Numbered from the stretch's first letter, positions 18,844 to 27,832 are shown. The stretch is DNA of 64,000 nt from Seribacter sp963934295 (GCA_963934295.1 CAWVXY010000006.1:1-64000), one strand, 5' to 3'. Numbers and translations: made by a program. Notes: generated by a model not told the origin, from the sequence alone.

Positions 18844-20051
18844 CGTAAAAAAGTTACTATATTTTCCACATGTCTTGTTTGTGGAAATAGATCGAAAGGT
18901 TGGACTTCAATAATTTTATACCCACCTTCAACCAATATTTTAGCATCCCGTGCCTGTGTTACCGGATCACAGGAAACATAAATTATTTTATTGGGTTGAA
19001 ATGCAATAGCCTGTTGTAAGAAGTCTTCATCACACCCCCTACGAGGCGGGTCAATGACAAGCGAGCAATTTTCATTATTATTCTCCAATTCTGAAAAAAT
19101 GGAAGATGCATTACCGAGAAAAAACTCTGCATTTTCAATTCTGTTAATGGAAGCATTTGCCCGAGCCCACTCAAACCCTTCCCGGCTAATTTCAATACCT
19201 AAAACTCTCTTGAAATATTTGGCGGCTGATAAACTAAAGAGTCCACCTCCGCAATAAGCGTCCACAAGTAAATCCGCATCATCTAGCTTGGCTTGTTGAA
19301 TAACATAATCAACAAGTTTGGGTAGAATGAAGGGATTATTTTGAAAAAATTCTCCTGCTTTAAATTGAAAGATAAGATCCCCGACTCTTTCCGATACAAC
19401 TTCTTTTGGGTTTGTAATTACTCCCTCAATAGTGTCCCGAAGTAACAAAGTTCCTCCTTTCTTTTTGTTTTGGGTATTTTGCAATTCCACCCGAGCAGAT
19501 GGGAGGGCATGATTAATATTTTCTGTGGCTATGGGGCACTGAGGTACATCGATTATTACTTTGCGAGAGCCGTAGCGAAGAAAGCCAATCTTTCTGGGAT
19601 TATCTGATCTTGTTTTTTCATAATGAGGGGTAAGTTTGGATCTATAACCGTATTTTTTGGGTGAGGAAATAACTGCTTTTACGCTTACATCTAAACCGCC
19701 AATTCTTGAAAAGCTGTCATAAACTTGTTTTCTTTTCCATTCAACTTGAGTCGAATATTTAACCGATTGATATTGGCACCCACCACAAATTCCAAAAAGG
19801 GAACATTCTGGTTCTACACGATCAGGAGAGGCAGAAAGAACCTCGATGCAATCCGCTTCGGAATAATTTTTATGGTTCCTGAAAATTTGGACACGAACTT
19901 TTTCCCCAGGAAGCACAAAGGCAACTTGAATTACCCAGTCATTATCGCGGGCAATTCCATAACCAAGGTTGGTTATATTTTCAATTTCAAGAATTAATTC
20001 CTGATGGTATTCATATGGATCGGCATTAAAGCCTTTTGGTGTCAAATTCAT
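18840..20051 (-). CDS. 23S rRNA/tRNA (uracil-5-)-methyltransferase, RlmD/TrmA family
   Basis: This 403-residue SAM-dependent RNA m5U methyltransferase has an N-terminal TRAM-like OB fold (LEIENITNLGYGIARD to VQIF), then a 4Fe-4S site made by Cys83, Cys89, Cys92 and Cys172 (C-x5-C-x2-C and a distant Cys), as in RlmD. The SAM-binding motif is DAYCGGGLFSLS, and the catalytic nucleophile is in YVSCDP. The presence of the cluster ligands favours RlmD/RlmC-like over TrmA. The gene is divergent from the SpoU-type methyltransferase, so two RNA methylation genes share one 57-base promoter region. Confidence 0.92.
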   Translation of the reverse strand: MNLTPKGFNADPYEYHQELILEIENITNLGYGIARDNDWVIQVAFVLPGEKVRVQIFRNHKNYSEADCIEVLSASPDRVEPECSLFGICGGCQYQSVKYSTQVEWKRKQVYDSFSRIGGLDVSVKAVISSPKKYGYRSKLTPHYEKTRSDNPRKIGFLRYGSRKVIIDVPQCPIATENINHALPSARVELQNTQNKKKGGTLLLRDTIEGVITNPKEVVSERVGDLIFQFKAGEFFQNNPFILPKLVDYVIQQAKLDDADLLVDAYCGGGLFSLSAAKYFKRVLGIEISREGFEWARANASINRIENAEFFLGNASSIFSELENNNENCSLVIDPPRRGCDEDFLQQAIAFQPNKIIYVSCDPVTQARDAKILVEGGYKIIEVQPFDLFPQTRHVENIVTFLR

Positions 20052-20108
20052 TGCATTTGTTTCGTAACGAGCTCGCCCTCATCATGCAAAACCCTTTTTT
20101 TATAAATT

Positions 20109-20912
20109 ATGACCGAAACAATTTTAAGCATGAGTAATTCTAAGGTCAAAGAATTGGTCAAATTGCGAGAATCTTCAAAACGAAGAAAGGATAGACAGCA
20201 TTTTGTGGTCGAAGGATATTCTGATATAAAGTGCATTTTTGATTCAGGCCGAAAAATAGAAGAACTATATTTTTGTCGTGAACTGGTAGAAAAAGCTGGA
20301 TTAGAAAAGGAATTGGTTTTTTTTGAACAATTGGATTTGGACTTAATTGAATTGTCCAAGGATCCTTTTATAAAAGCTTCTTATCGTAGAAATTCAGATG
20401 GATTTTTGGCAAAAGTAAATTCGTGGGTACTATCCATGGAAAATATTATCAAAATGAAACCTCAAACCTGTATTGTTCTAGATGAAGTTGAAAAGCCTGG
20501 AAATCTTGGTGCAATTGTTCGAACAGCTGAAGCATTTGGTGTCAACACCTTGATGTTAGCAGATTCTTCCGTTGATTATTTTAATCCCAATGTGGTTCGT
20601 TCATCCAGAGGTTTAATGGGAAGAATTAATGTTGCGTTAGGAACGAAGAATGAGATTTTGTCCTTTTTAAAAGAAAACAGATTTTCAATAATTGGTGCAA
20701 GTGGGTCCGCTTCCAAATCATATTGGGATTTTGAATATAAGTTTAGGACCGCATTTTTATTTGGAAGCGAGAAAGATGGACTTGGCCATTATTGGTTGGA
20801 TGTAGTGGATGATTTAGTTGCGATTCCAATGAAGGGAGATGCAGATTCATTAAACCTTCATGTTAGCGTAGGCTGCATCTTGGCAGAATATAATCGTAAA
20901 GAAATCATTTAA
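20109..20912 (+). CDS. TrmH/SpoU family RNA 2'-O-methyltransferase
   Basis: This 267-residue protein is a SPOUT-class rRNA/tRNA ribose methyltransferase. It has an N-terminal substrate-binding domain (RRKDRQHFVVEGYSDI) and the three SpoU motifs: EKPGNLGAIVRTAEAFG with the Asn-x4-Arg pair, FGSEKDGL, and IPMKGDADSLNLHVS, which form the trefoil-knot SAM site. It most resembles RlmB/TsnR-type enzymes; the modified nucleotide is not known. The last four bases overlap the end of the convergent OleD-like gene. Confidence 0.92.
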   Translation: MTETILSMSNSKVKELVKLRESSKRRKDRQHFVVEGYSDIKCIFDSGRKIEELYFCRELVEKAGLEKELVFFEQLDLDLIELSKDPFIKASYRRNSDGFLAKVNSWVLSMENIIKMKPQTCIVLDEVEKPGNLGAIVRTAEAFGVNTLMLADSSVDYFNPNVVRSSRGLMGRINVALGTKNEILSFLKENRFSIIGASGSASKSYWDFEYKFRTAFLFGSEKDGLGHYWLDVVDDLVAIPMKGDADSLNLHVSVGCILAEYNRKEII

Positions 20913-21904
20913 AGAGATTGCAACCAGGGCAAGGTTTCTTCCATCGCCTGGTTCATTTTTATAACTGGCTTATAGGAGAGATCTGCTTCGGCAGATTTTA
21001 TTGAAAACCAATGATCATGCGCAAGTTGACAGGCAACAAATCGTGTCATGGGGGGTTCTTTTTTTATCTTAAATAAACTCCATAGACTTTCCAAACCTGA
21101 GCCTATAAGAAAAGCAGTTTTAAAATTAAGACTTCGTGAAAGAGGAGGCAGATCGAGTCGTGGAAAAAGCTGGTTTAACCAATCCCATAAATAAACGGGT
21201 TCGCCTTGGCTAATAAAATATGGGTTGCCCCCTAAATTTTCATTCTTGAGCATTGCCTTCATTGCACAAATATGGGCGTGGGCTACATTATCGATATGGG
21301 TTAGATCGACTTGATTAGTACCATCTCCAATAATTTTCAATTTCCCTGCTCTGTGGCGTTGTATAACTCGGGGCAGTAAATGAGGGTCGCCTTTTCCCCA
21401 AACTAAATGTGGTCGAAGGGCAATGGTTTGCATTTTACCAGGCACATGAGCTTTCAGAACTTCCCTTTCTGCTATGGATTTTGTCTGTGCATAGGGTGAA
21501 AACTCATTTTTACAGTAAGGTAGAGTTTCCGTTCCATTCCTAATAGGCTTTTCAGAAAAAACCACACTTGGTGTGCTTGTATATATTAATTTGGGGACTC
21601 GGAAAGACTGACATGCGGTTAAAATTTTTCGGGTTGCAGTCACATTAGCATTAAAAAATTCTGAGTAAGATCCCCAAACTCCTGCTTTAGCGGCAATGTG
21701 AAAAAAGATTTCTGTTCCCGACATAAGAGATTCAGGCAGGTCATCTTTGGTTAAGTCGAATGTATGATGGTATCTATTCTTTGCTTTATTGCTAAAAGAT
21801 GGAGTGCTTCTTCCAATTGTGTGAACTTCATGTCCAAGTGCTAATAAAGCATCTGTTACCGCCGTTCCAACAAACCCTGTTCCACCACTAACAAGAATTT
21901 TCAT
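20909..21904 (-). CDS. oleD: OleD-like NAD(P)-dependent 2-alkyl-3-ketoacyl reductase
   Basis: This 331-residue SDR of the 3-beta-HSD type has GGTGFVG at residues 7-13 and the Tyr138-x3-Lys142 catalytic pair (YAQTK). Segments typical of OleD from memory are FHIAAKAGVWGSY, KLIYTSTPSVV, ALRPHLVWGKGDPHLLPR and a DLTHIDNVAHAH block. OleD reduces the 2-alkyl-3-ketoacid made by OleA in long-chain olefin synthesis. The start overlaps the stop of the OleC-like gene by four bases (ATGA), as expected for a coupled pair. oleA and oleB are not in the window, so the function within the pathway is inferred from the pair. The alternative is a steroid or sugar dehydrogenase. Confidence 0.8.
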   Translation of the reverse strand: MKILVSGGTGFVGTAVTDALLALGHEVHTIGRSTPSFSNKAKNRYHHTFDLTKDDLPESLMSGTEIFFHIAAKAGVWGSYSEFFNANVTATRKILTACQSFRVPKLIYTSTPSVVFSEKPIRNGTETLPYCKNEFSPYAQTKSIAEREVLKAHVPGKMQTIALRPHLVWGKGDPHLLPRVIQRHRAGKLKIIGDGTNQVDLTHIDNVAHAHICAMKAMLKNENLGGNPYFISQGEPVYLWDWLNQLFPRLDLPPLSRSLNFKTAFLIGSGLESLWSLFKIKKEPPMTRFVACQLAHDHWFSIKSAEADLSYKPVIKMNQAMEETLPWLQSL

Positions 21905-23553
21905 GAGTGGAGATATTTGGAAGGTTTCTTAAGCACTTTTTTGGACCATTTTTTAGAAAGAGATAATCTATGAATTTTTGCGTTGTGCCTGGAGTCAACC
22001 GGTAAAGATTTTTCAAATATAATATATGGAAATGAATGTTCGGGAAATCGATTCTTCAGAGAAGAAAAAATTTCTTTTTTGATAGATTTATATTCTGACT
22101 TTTTTGTGTTTTTAACTAGCTCAACCACTATACATGGTTCTTTTATTTGTCCTAATCCTATTCCAATAAGAGCAGATCTTGAAACTTCTTTGATACCGTT
22201 AATGATAGGTTCACAACGCTCGGTCTCAAGGGGTCCATATTGGGTTAAAATGCGTTCAACTTTCCTTCCAAGAAACCGAAGGAAGCCTTGAGAATCAAAA
22301 TAACCTAAGTCACCCATTCGATGAAAGTTAAATTTTCCATCATGAAATTTGGAGTCAACCGTGGCTCCGGGCATTTTGAAATATTCTTTACTTACAATGG
22401 AACCCGAAATACAAATCTCTCCGACCTCACCTTGTTCCAGACCTTTAGGGCAATTCGATCCAAACTCAAATGGAGAATGAGTTATTGGCATGATGCGAAC
22501 CACATTTCCGGATAATGGCTTACCAAGACAGGAACCATTTCCCTGAGCTATATCTTTTGCCAGTATTTTGACCTCGTGATGATCAGTTGCTGAAATAGGA
22601 AGGGCTTCTGTTGCTCCATAGGGTAAAATAACGGTTCCCTTTGAAATTATATTGGAAAGGTTTTTTACTAGTGTTGGATGACTGGGGGCGCCTGCGAGAA
22701 AAAATCTTTTAACTTTCGGAAGAGTTAAATTTTCAGGTTTGCAGGACTCATAAATTTTTTTCCCGATTACCGGAGATGCAAATGCGGTGGTAATGTTATA
22801 TTCTAGAATGGTTTGAACTAAATTTTTCCCATCCGCCAAACTGGGCTTTCTTGGGTTCATGTTGGGTATTACCGAAGTAACCCCCAAAGCGGGGTTAAAG
22901 AGTGCAAAAATAGGCAGCGTAGCTAAGTCCTTTTCTCCTGGTTGAATTCCGAAATTTTTTTTCAGATGATGAATTTGGGAATTAAATACCCGGTGAGTGT
23001 AAGATACTCCCTTAGGTGTTCCTGTTGATCCAGAAGTAAATACGATAGCAGCAAGATCTTCCTCAATTGTGGTGACAAGACTTGGAATCAAACGACCCGT
23101 TTTTGGTTTTATTTCATCTAGAAATCGTTCGGAACGTATTAAGATTTTTTTTTCAATCGATTTAAAGGATTTAGGAAAAAATTTACCGATCAGGTGCATT
23201 AGTGAAACCCCAATTAATGCCGATGGTTGGGTATTTTTTATGCATTTAAGAAATGCTTTTAGCCCCATACCAGGATCAATAATTATTGGAATTGCCCCTA
23301 GAAAAAAAAGCGAAAAAGAAATAAGAATTAATTGAAATCCTGGTTTTACCCCAAGAAGAACATGATCACCTTTGGAAATACCATGAAATTGAAGGTAGGC
23401 GGCACAATCCTTTACATCTTGATGTAGTTCTTTAAATGATCGAGGGTCAAAAGCACCTTTTTTAGCTGAGATAATGGCGAGCTGGTCAGGGGAATTTTTG
23501 GATGCCCTGCTTAAATGAGTGGCAATATTTTGCTCTGGACTATTTTCGTCCAT
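21901..23553 (-). CDS. oleC: OleC-like AMP-dependent synthetase (beta-lactone synthetase)
   Basis: This 550-residue ANL superfamily enzyme has the P-loop IVFTSGSTGTPKG at about 170-182, then YGATEALPIS at 312-321, MGDLGYFD at 413-420 and GRKVERI near 429. The YGATEALP form and the N-terminal GAIPIIIDPGMGLKAFLKCI block are those I recall for OleC, which converts 2-alkyl-3-hydroxyacids to beta-lactones. A C-terminal Lys is present in HNAKIHR, where ANL enzymes carry their catalytic Lys. The gene is 9 bases downstream of trxB and overlaps the OleD-like gene by four bases. A generic acyl-CoA ligase is the alternative. Confidence 0.82.
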   Translation of the reverse strand: MDENSPEQNIATHLSRASKNSPDQLAIISAKKGAFDPRSFKELHQDVKDCAAYLQFHGISKGDHVLLGVKPGFQLILISFSLFFLGAIPIIIDPGMGLKAFLKCIKNTQPSALIGVSLMHLIGKFFPKSFKSIEKKILIRSERFLDEIKPKTGRLIPSLVTTIEEDLAAIVFTSGSTGTPKGVSYTHRVFNSQIHHLKKNFGIQPGEKDLATLPIFALFNPALGVTSVIPNMNPRKPSLADGKNLVQTILEYNITTAFASPVIGKKIYESCKPENLTLPKVKRFFLAGAPSHPTLVKNLSNIISKGTVILPYGATEALPISATDHHEVKILAKDIAQGNGSCLGKPLSGNVVRIMPITHSPFEFGSNCPKGLEQGEVGEICISGSIVSKEYFKMPGATVDSKFHDGKFNFHRMGDLGYFDSQGFLRFLGRKVERILTQYGPLETERCEPIINGIKEVSRSALIGIGLGQIKEPCIVVELVKNTKKSEYKSIKKEIFSSLKNRFPEHSFPYIIFEKSLPVDSRHNAKIHRLSLSKKWSKKVLKKPSKYLHS

Positions 23554-23562
23554 TTTGTCGGT

Positions 23563-24492
23563 CTATTTATTTTCGGCCAGCCATCTTTCAGCCTCAATAG
23601 CAGCCTGGCATCCCATACCGGCAGCAGTAATGGCTTGCCTGTAAACATGGTCAGCACAATCTCCGGCAACATAAATCCCGGGAATCGAAGTGTGCACCTG
23701 GCTTCCGTTTTCGGGCACTAAGTATCCGTTTGAATCAAGTGGCAAGATATCTACAAAGGGCTGCGTATTGGGAAGATGTCCGATAGCAATAAAAACTCCT
23801 TTTGCTGGAGTTTCTGAACATTCACCTGAGTTAAGGTTTTCAAGAGTTACAGCTCTTGTTTTACCCTCCTCATCTGGGAGAATTTCTTTGATTGCTGAAT
23901 TCCAAACGATATTAATTTTCTCATGTGCTTGTGTTCTTTCTGCCATAATTTGAGATGCTCGTAATTGATCCCTTCTGTGTACTAAGGTAACTTTTGAGCA
24001 AAATCTAGTAAGAAACAGTGCTTCTTCGCAGGCAGAGTCTCCACCTCCCACAACAATAACTTCCATTCCCCTGTAAAAGGCACCATCGCAGGTTGCGCAA
24101 GTCGTCACTCCTTTCCCCCCGTACATTTCTTTTTCACCGGGTACATCCAAGAGCCTTGGTGCGGCACCAGTAGCAATAATAACTGCTTTAGCTTCAAATT
24201 TTTTATCTCCGGAAAAAAGGAGTTTTGTTTCACCGCTAAAGTCAACTTTATCAATAAAGGCATTTTCAACTTTTGCACCAAATCTTGTCGCTTGTTTGCG
24301 CAATTGATCCATGAGGGAGTATCCATCAACCCCCTCCGGGAAACCGGGAAAATTTTCCACCTCCGAAGTCGTGGTAAGTTGACCCCCAGGCTGTCTACCT
24401 TCGAGGATTAAGGGATTTAAGTTTGCACGTGCTGTGTATATTCCTGCAGTAAAACCCGCACAGCCCGTTCCTAGAATAATTATGTTTTCCAT
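23563..24492 (-). CDS. trxB: thioredoxin reductase TrxB
   Basis: TrxB is the low-molecular-weight flavoprotein that reduces thioredoxin with NADPH. The FAD motif is GTGCAGFTAG at the N-terminus (Cys replaces the usual Pro), the redox pair is CATC at residues 132-135, the NADPH-binding motif is VVGGGDSACEEA, and the second FAD motif GIYVAGDCAD lies near the end. The length, 309 residues, is standard. It is the first gene of a likely trxB-oleC-oleD transcript and is divergent from tatD across 93 bases. The link to olefin genes may be only shared promoter use. Confidence 0.96.
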   Translation of the reverse strand: MENIIILGTGCAGFTAGIYTARANLNPLILEGRQPGGQLTTTSEVENFPGFPEGVDGYSLMDQLRKQATRFGAKVENAFIDKVDFSGETKLLFSGDKKFEAKAVIIATGAAPRLLDVPGEKEMYGGKGVTTCATCDGAFYRGMEVIVVGGGDSACEEALFLTRFCSKVTLVHRRDQLRASQIMAERTQAHEKINIVWNSAIKEILPDEEGKTRAVTLENLNSGECSETPAKGVFIAIGHLPNTQPFVDILPLDSNGYLVPENGSQVHTSIPGIYVAGDCADHVYRQAITAAGMGCQAAIEAERWLAENK

Positions 24493-24585
24493 ATGTTAGT
24501 TTAATGAAGTAGATATTTTGTCGTAACCGGGTAGAAAAAATTTATAAGGTTCATTATGACAAATTTTTTGTTTCCCGTCGAGTAG

Positions 24586-25386
24586 ATGAATTGGTTTGAT
24601 AGTCATTGTCACCTTAAAGGTTTTTTTAACAAGGGCATTCTTGAAGAAATTCTTTCTCGTGCCAGAGAAAATGGAGTTTCTCGGATGGCTGCGATAGGTA
24701 CATCTTCGAAAGATTGGAAATTGTATGAAGATTTATCGGTAAAATATAAAGGAGAAATTTTTCATTCGGTTGGTTTACACCCTTGTTATGTGAATGAAAG
24801 ATTTGACGAAGAAATTGAAAAACTTGAAATTTTTTTAAAATCCCCCAATTCCCCGATTGCCCTTGGAGAAATTGGTCTGGATTACTTTCATCTCCCCAAA
24901 GAGGCAGGCGAAATCAAAAACATAGTGGAGCTGCAAAAAATAGCTTTTGCTAATCAATTACAACTGGCTGTTAAATATAAATTACCCGTAGTTATTCACT
25001 CAAGAAATGCTTTCTCAGATTGTTTGGAAATTATAGAAAAATCTGGGATTACTTGGGAAAAAGTTTTATTTCACTGTTTTTCGGAAGGAATGGAAGAAAT
25101 AAAGAAATTGAATGATAGGGGGGGGAGGGCGTCTTTTACAGGAATAATTACTTTTAAGAAAAATGAATTTTTAAGAGAAGCGCTTAAGCATCAGGGTATG
25201 GATAAAATTATTCTAGAAACCGATAGTCCATATTTAGCACCAGAACCCAAGCGAGGAAAAGAGAACGAGCCTAGTTATCTTTCTTTTATTTGTGAGTCAG
25301 TCTCTTCTTATTTAAATATCTCGAAGCAGGAGTTAGCTGAAATCAGTTTTTGTAATACTTCTAATTTTTATGAAATTGATTTTTAA
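24586..25386 (+). CDS. TatD family metal-dependent hydrolase
   Basis: This 266-residue TIM-barrel amidohydrolase carries the TatD metal ligands: DSHCHL at the N-terminus, GEIGLDYFH, PVVIHSRNA, HCFSEG and ETDSPYLAPEPKRGK. TatD-type enzymes (TatD, YcfH, YjjV) act as DNA 3'-5' exonucleases, D-aminoacyl deacylases or RNA-quality enzymes. Length and motifs are complete. The start ATG follows a GTCGAGTAG stretch, with no strong Shine-Dalgarno sequence. It is divergent from trxB. Confidence 0.93.
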   Translation: MNWFDSHCHLKGFFNKGILEEILSRARENGVSRMAAIGTSSKDWKLYEDLSVKYKGEIFHSVGLHPCYVNERFDEEIEKLEIFLKSPNSPIALGEIGLDYFHLPKEAGEIKNIVELQKIAFANQLQLAVKYKLPVVIHSRNAFSDCLEIIEKSGITWEKVLFHCFSEGMEEIKKLNDRGGRASFTGIITFKKNEFLREALKHQGMDKIILETDSPYLAPEPKRGKENEPSYLSFICESVSSYLNISKQELAEISFCNTSNFYEIDF

Positions 25387-25388
25387 AA

Positions 25389-25502
25389 ATGATAAATACT
25401 GAACTTCCACATTGTTATCATTTAAAATTTGCAACTTTCAGAACAGATCGAATTATGAAAGAAGAGCTTCATTTATTAGAAATGGAAAAAGAATCGATTT
25501 AA
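25389..25502 (+). CDS. possible 37-residue ORF after tatD
   Basis: An ATG two bases after the tatD stop opens a 37-codon frame rich in Leu, Glu and Lys, ending at TAA 25502. The short distance would permit coupled translation, but there is no ribosome binding site and no recognisable family. The rest of the gap to 25585 shows nothing clear. It may be noise. Confidence 0.15.
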   Translation: MINTELPHCYHLKFATFRTDRIMKEELHLLEMEKESI

Positions 25503-25584
25503 AATTTTACTCATGATTATTTTCTTGAAAACTTGGCTTCTATGAAAGCCAAAAGAAAAAGTGGATTGAGATGGAAACCTTTGG

Positions 25585-27438
25585 TTATTTTTTGGCAACT
25601 TGTTCTGCGTAAATAGTTACTTTTGCTTCTTCACCAGAGGTAAGATGTTTTGCTCGTCTAATTGCCTTTGCAGTAGATAAAGTTGGATTACTCATCGTAT
25701 GAGGAAATATATTTTTTCGGTTCATTCGTGACAGAACGCCGGCGTTTTTAAGGATTCTTAAAACATCCCTTCTGACTTCACAAAGGAGAACATGGCAATT
25801 TTTCTCCTTCAAATAATCAAGCAGTTCTTCGAGGGCCATTACCGAGGTGGCATCCAGATGATGGGCATTTAAAAGTTTTAAAACGAGAACTCTTAAATTA
25901 GGGTCCTCTCCAACCCGTCGTATTTGTTCATAAAACAAATCGGCGGCAGCAAAAAAAAGTTCACCTTCAACATGAACAATGGAAACTTCAGGTTCTGGGC
26001 GACGGGTCTGGGAAGATAATTCAGCAAGTTCACCATCTTCATTATATCCATATTCAACCATTTCAGGCTCGGCGACTTTGCGCAGAAATAAAAGAATAGA
26101 AGTTACCACTCCCGCAAATATAGCGATTTGCAAAGAGAAAATTAATCCGACTACAAGGGTAACCGTGAATGTAACTGCATCGGATCGTGTTGCTCGGGAA
26201 ACGGCTTGTATTTGCCTAGCCTTAATCAATGAAGCTCCAATAAATACAACCAATGTGGCTAGTGCGGGTACGGGAATATATTGAACGAGTCCTCCAAGTG
26301 AAAAATATCCAACAACTACAAAAATGCCCGCAAACAGATTTGAGACACTGCTTTTTGCTCCGGATTGGATGTTCAGACTTGATCGAGTCAGTGAACCGGA
26401 AGCGGGCATACCTGATAAAAGCGAACATCCGATATTTCCCATTCCGATGGCAAAAGTTTCCTGATTTGTTTGAATTCTTTCTCCGGCGCGGGCTGCAAGG
26501 GATTTCCCAATAGAAAGTCCTTCAAGGAGGCAGAGCAGGGCGATGGCAATAGAAGCAGAAAGTATGGTTCCGCTAAAATTTTCTAAAGTATTAAGATGAA
26601 TGGAAGGAATGATACTTAGGGTGGAATCAAAATGGGCTAAAGTATGAACAAATCCGATAGAATCTTTAAGAAGATAATTTACAAAGGAAGCTAACAGAAG
26701 AGTGATTGCAACATTAGGTAAGGTTTTCAATTTATATTGAAGAAGAATGTAACTGAATGCAGTAAAGCCACTGATTAAAAGTGCAGATGTTGAGAACTCG
26801 GATAAAGCACGGACTGTCGCATAAATAATTTGCCAAAAGGTTGCAATCGAGTCATTTGAATCAAGCTCCAATCCCAAAACATGCTTTGCCTGATTGGCAA
26901 TAATTAGGGCAGCGGCAGCTGTAACATATGCGGTTATAACGGTTCTTGAAACGAATTGAATCATGAAAGATATTTTAAGCAGGGATGCAACAATCAGAAA
27001 TACTCCAGAAAAAAAGAGAATCCAGGGTAATAATTCAATGGCTCGCTCGGAACCCATACCATCTTGGTTTATTAAACCTAAACTTGCAAATACTCCAAAC
27101 AGCAATACGGAAGTGGCATTTGTCGGTCCTAAAGTTATGAAACGGGAATTTGAAAAGAAACAACCTACAATAGCGGCAACAGCCGAACCTAAAAGCCCGT
27201 ATTGAATAGGGAGTCCTGATACTAAGGCATATGCCATGCCTTGAGGAATGGCGAGTAGGGCAACATTAAGTGCGGCTCTACAATCTGCATTAAGTAAATC
27301 GAAAGAATAGTTCTTAAAAACCAAGAGAAGAGGAAAGAACTGCTCAAAAGCAAAAGGGTGGAATCCTTCTTTTACAATATTTTTTTTGGGGGTCACAAAT
27401 AAAAATGGTATTTCAGTTACTATGAACTTTCTAGGCAT
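25585..27438 (-). CDS. SulP (SLC26) family anion transporter with STAS domain
   Basis: This 617-residue permease has about 12-14 transmembrane segments between residues 45 and 460, including the SulP motif LNVALLAIPQGMAYALVSGLP in the first helix pair and the SGMPASGSLTRSSLNIQSGAKS block of TM8, followed by a C-terminal STAS domain (about 490-590) with the ATSVMALEELLDYLK switch helix. It probably carries sulfate, bicarbonate or another anion into the cell. The start ATG gives an N-terminal cytosolic extension of about 40 residues; a later start is possible. It is divergent from the flagellin gene across a 502-base region. Confidence 0.93.
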   Translation of the reverse strand: MPRKFIVTEIPFLFVTPKKNIVKEGFHPFAFEQFFPLLLVFKNYSFDLLNADCRAALNVALLAIPQGMAYALVSGLPIQYGLLGSAVAAIVGCFFSNSRFITLGPTNATSVLLFGVFASLGLINQDGMGSERAIELLPWILFFSGVFLIVASLLKISFMIQFVSRTVITAYVTAAAALIIANQAKHVLGLELDSNDSIATFWQIIYATVRALSEFSTSALLISGFTAFSYILLQYKLKTLPNVAITLLLASFVNYLLKDSIGFVHTLAHFDSTLSIIPSIHLNTLENFSGTILSASIAIALLCLLEGLSIGKSLAARAGERIQTNQETFAIGMGNIGCSLLSGMPASGSLTRSSLNIQSGAKSSVSNLFAGIFVVVGYFSLGGLVQYIPVPALATLVVFIGASLIKARQIQAVSRATRSDAVTFTVTLVVGLIFSLQIAIFAGVVTSILLFLRKVAEPEMVEYGYNEDGELAELSSQTRRPEPEVSIVHVEGELFFAAADLFYEQIRRVGEDPNLRVLVLKLLNAHHLDATSVMALEELLDYLKEKNCHVLLCEVRRDVLRILKNAGVLSRMNRKNIFPHTMSNPTLSTAKAIRRAKHLTSGEEAKVTIYAEQVAKK

Positions 27439-27488
27439 GCGAGTAAAAGAAAAAGAAAAAATCTAAAGCTTTTAAGAATCGATCCGAC

Positions 27489-27494
27489 TATAAT
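27489..27494 (+). promoter_or_regulatory. TATAAT -10 hexamer just before the first GGA hairpin
   Basis: A perfect TATAAT is followed seven bases later by the hairpin at 27499-27514, so a transcript from it would begin at the hairpin. No good -35 hexamer was seen 16-18 bases upstream, so this is a weak promoter call. Confidence 0.3.
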
Positions 27495-27498
27495 ACAT

Positions 27499-27514
27499 GT
27501 CACAAGGATGTGAC
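27499..27514 (+). promoter_or_regulatory. hairpin GTCACA-AGGA-TGTGAC, candidate CsrA/RsmA site
   Basis: Perfect 6-base arms close an AGGA tetraloop. Bases 27502-27511, ACAAGGATGT, match 10 of the 12 positions of the published CsrA SELEX consensus RUACARGGAUGU, and the GGA is loop-exposed as CsrA requires. As DNA the dyad could also be an operator for sulP. Confidence 0.45.
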
Positions 27515-27532
27515 CGTTATAAAATTTGGTTT

Positions 27533-27554
27533 CGACAAAACAGGAGGTTAGTCG
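27533..27554 (+). promoter_or_regulatory. hairpin with AGGAG loop
   Basis: CGAC/GTCG outer arms and an AA/TT inner pairing close a loop holding CAGGAGG. It is a weaker, mismatched stem. It is listed because it is the second GGA-loop hairpin in the same orientation. Confidence 0.3.
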
Positions 27555-27770
27555 TGGTCGCTCTCTTTTTATCTTTAGATAGATAAAAGCGTATTTCACA
27601 ACATTTAATTCCTGCCTTTATAATTTATCCTTCATGGACTCGATTTGTACTCCTTAGAGATTACATCTCGATTACATTCTATTGGCATTAATTTCGATTA
27701 ATTCAGAAATTATTGCACAAGCATATAAAACCAAAAGACCCAGTATTATGAACTAATATAAACTTTCGGA

Positions 27771-27792
27771 GCATGATCAGGACGATACATGC
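27771..27792 (+). promoter_or_regulatory. hairpin GCATG-N12-CATGC with CAGGA in the loop
   Basis: Five-base perfect arms enclose a 12-base loop containing CAGGA at 27778-27782. Another GGA (27768-27770) is just outside the stem. It is part of the set of GGA-presenting hairpins upstream of the flagellin gene. Confidence 0.3.
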
Positions 27793-27820
27793 CCAAAATT
27801 GATTATTATCAAATTATAGC

Positions 27821-27832
27821 GACAAGGATGTC
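27821..27832 (+). promoter_or_regulatory. hairpin GACA-AGGA-TGTC, candidate CsrA/RsmA site
   Basis: This short perfect stem has the same AGGA loop and the same ACAAGGATGT core (27822-27831) as the hairpin at 27499. It lies 108 bases upstream of the flagellin ATG, within reach of a 5' leader. Confidence 0.45.

Noticed and set aside
27684..27700. Sigma-54-like TTGGCAT...TTCGA sequence upstream of the flagellin gene
   Set aside because: The -12 GC is absent (GA instead), so it does not meet the GG-N10-GC rule.
27757..27788. FliA-like TAAACTTT...GACGATAC upstream of the flagellin gene
   Set aside because: The spacing is three bases longer than the usual 11 between these elements, so it is not a convincing sigma-28 promoter.
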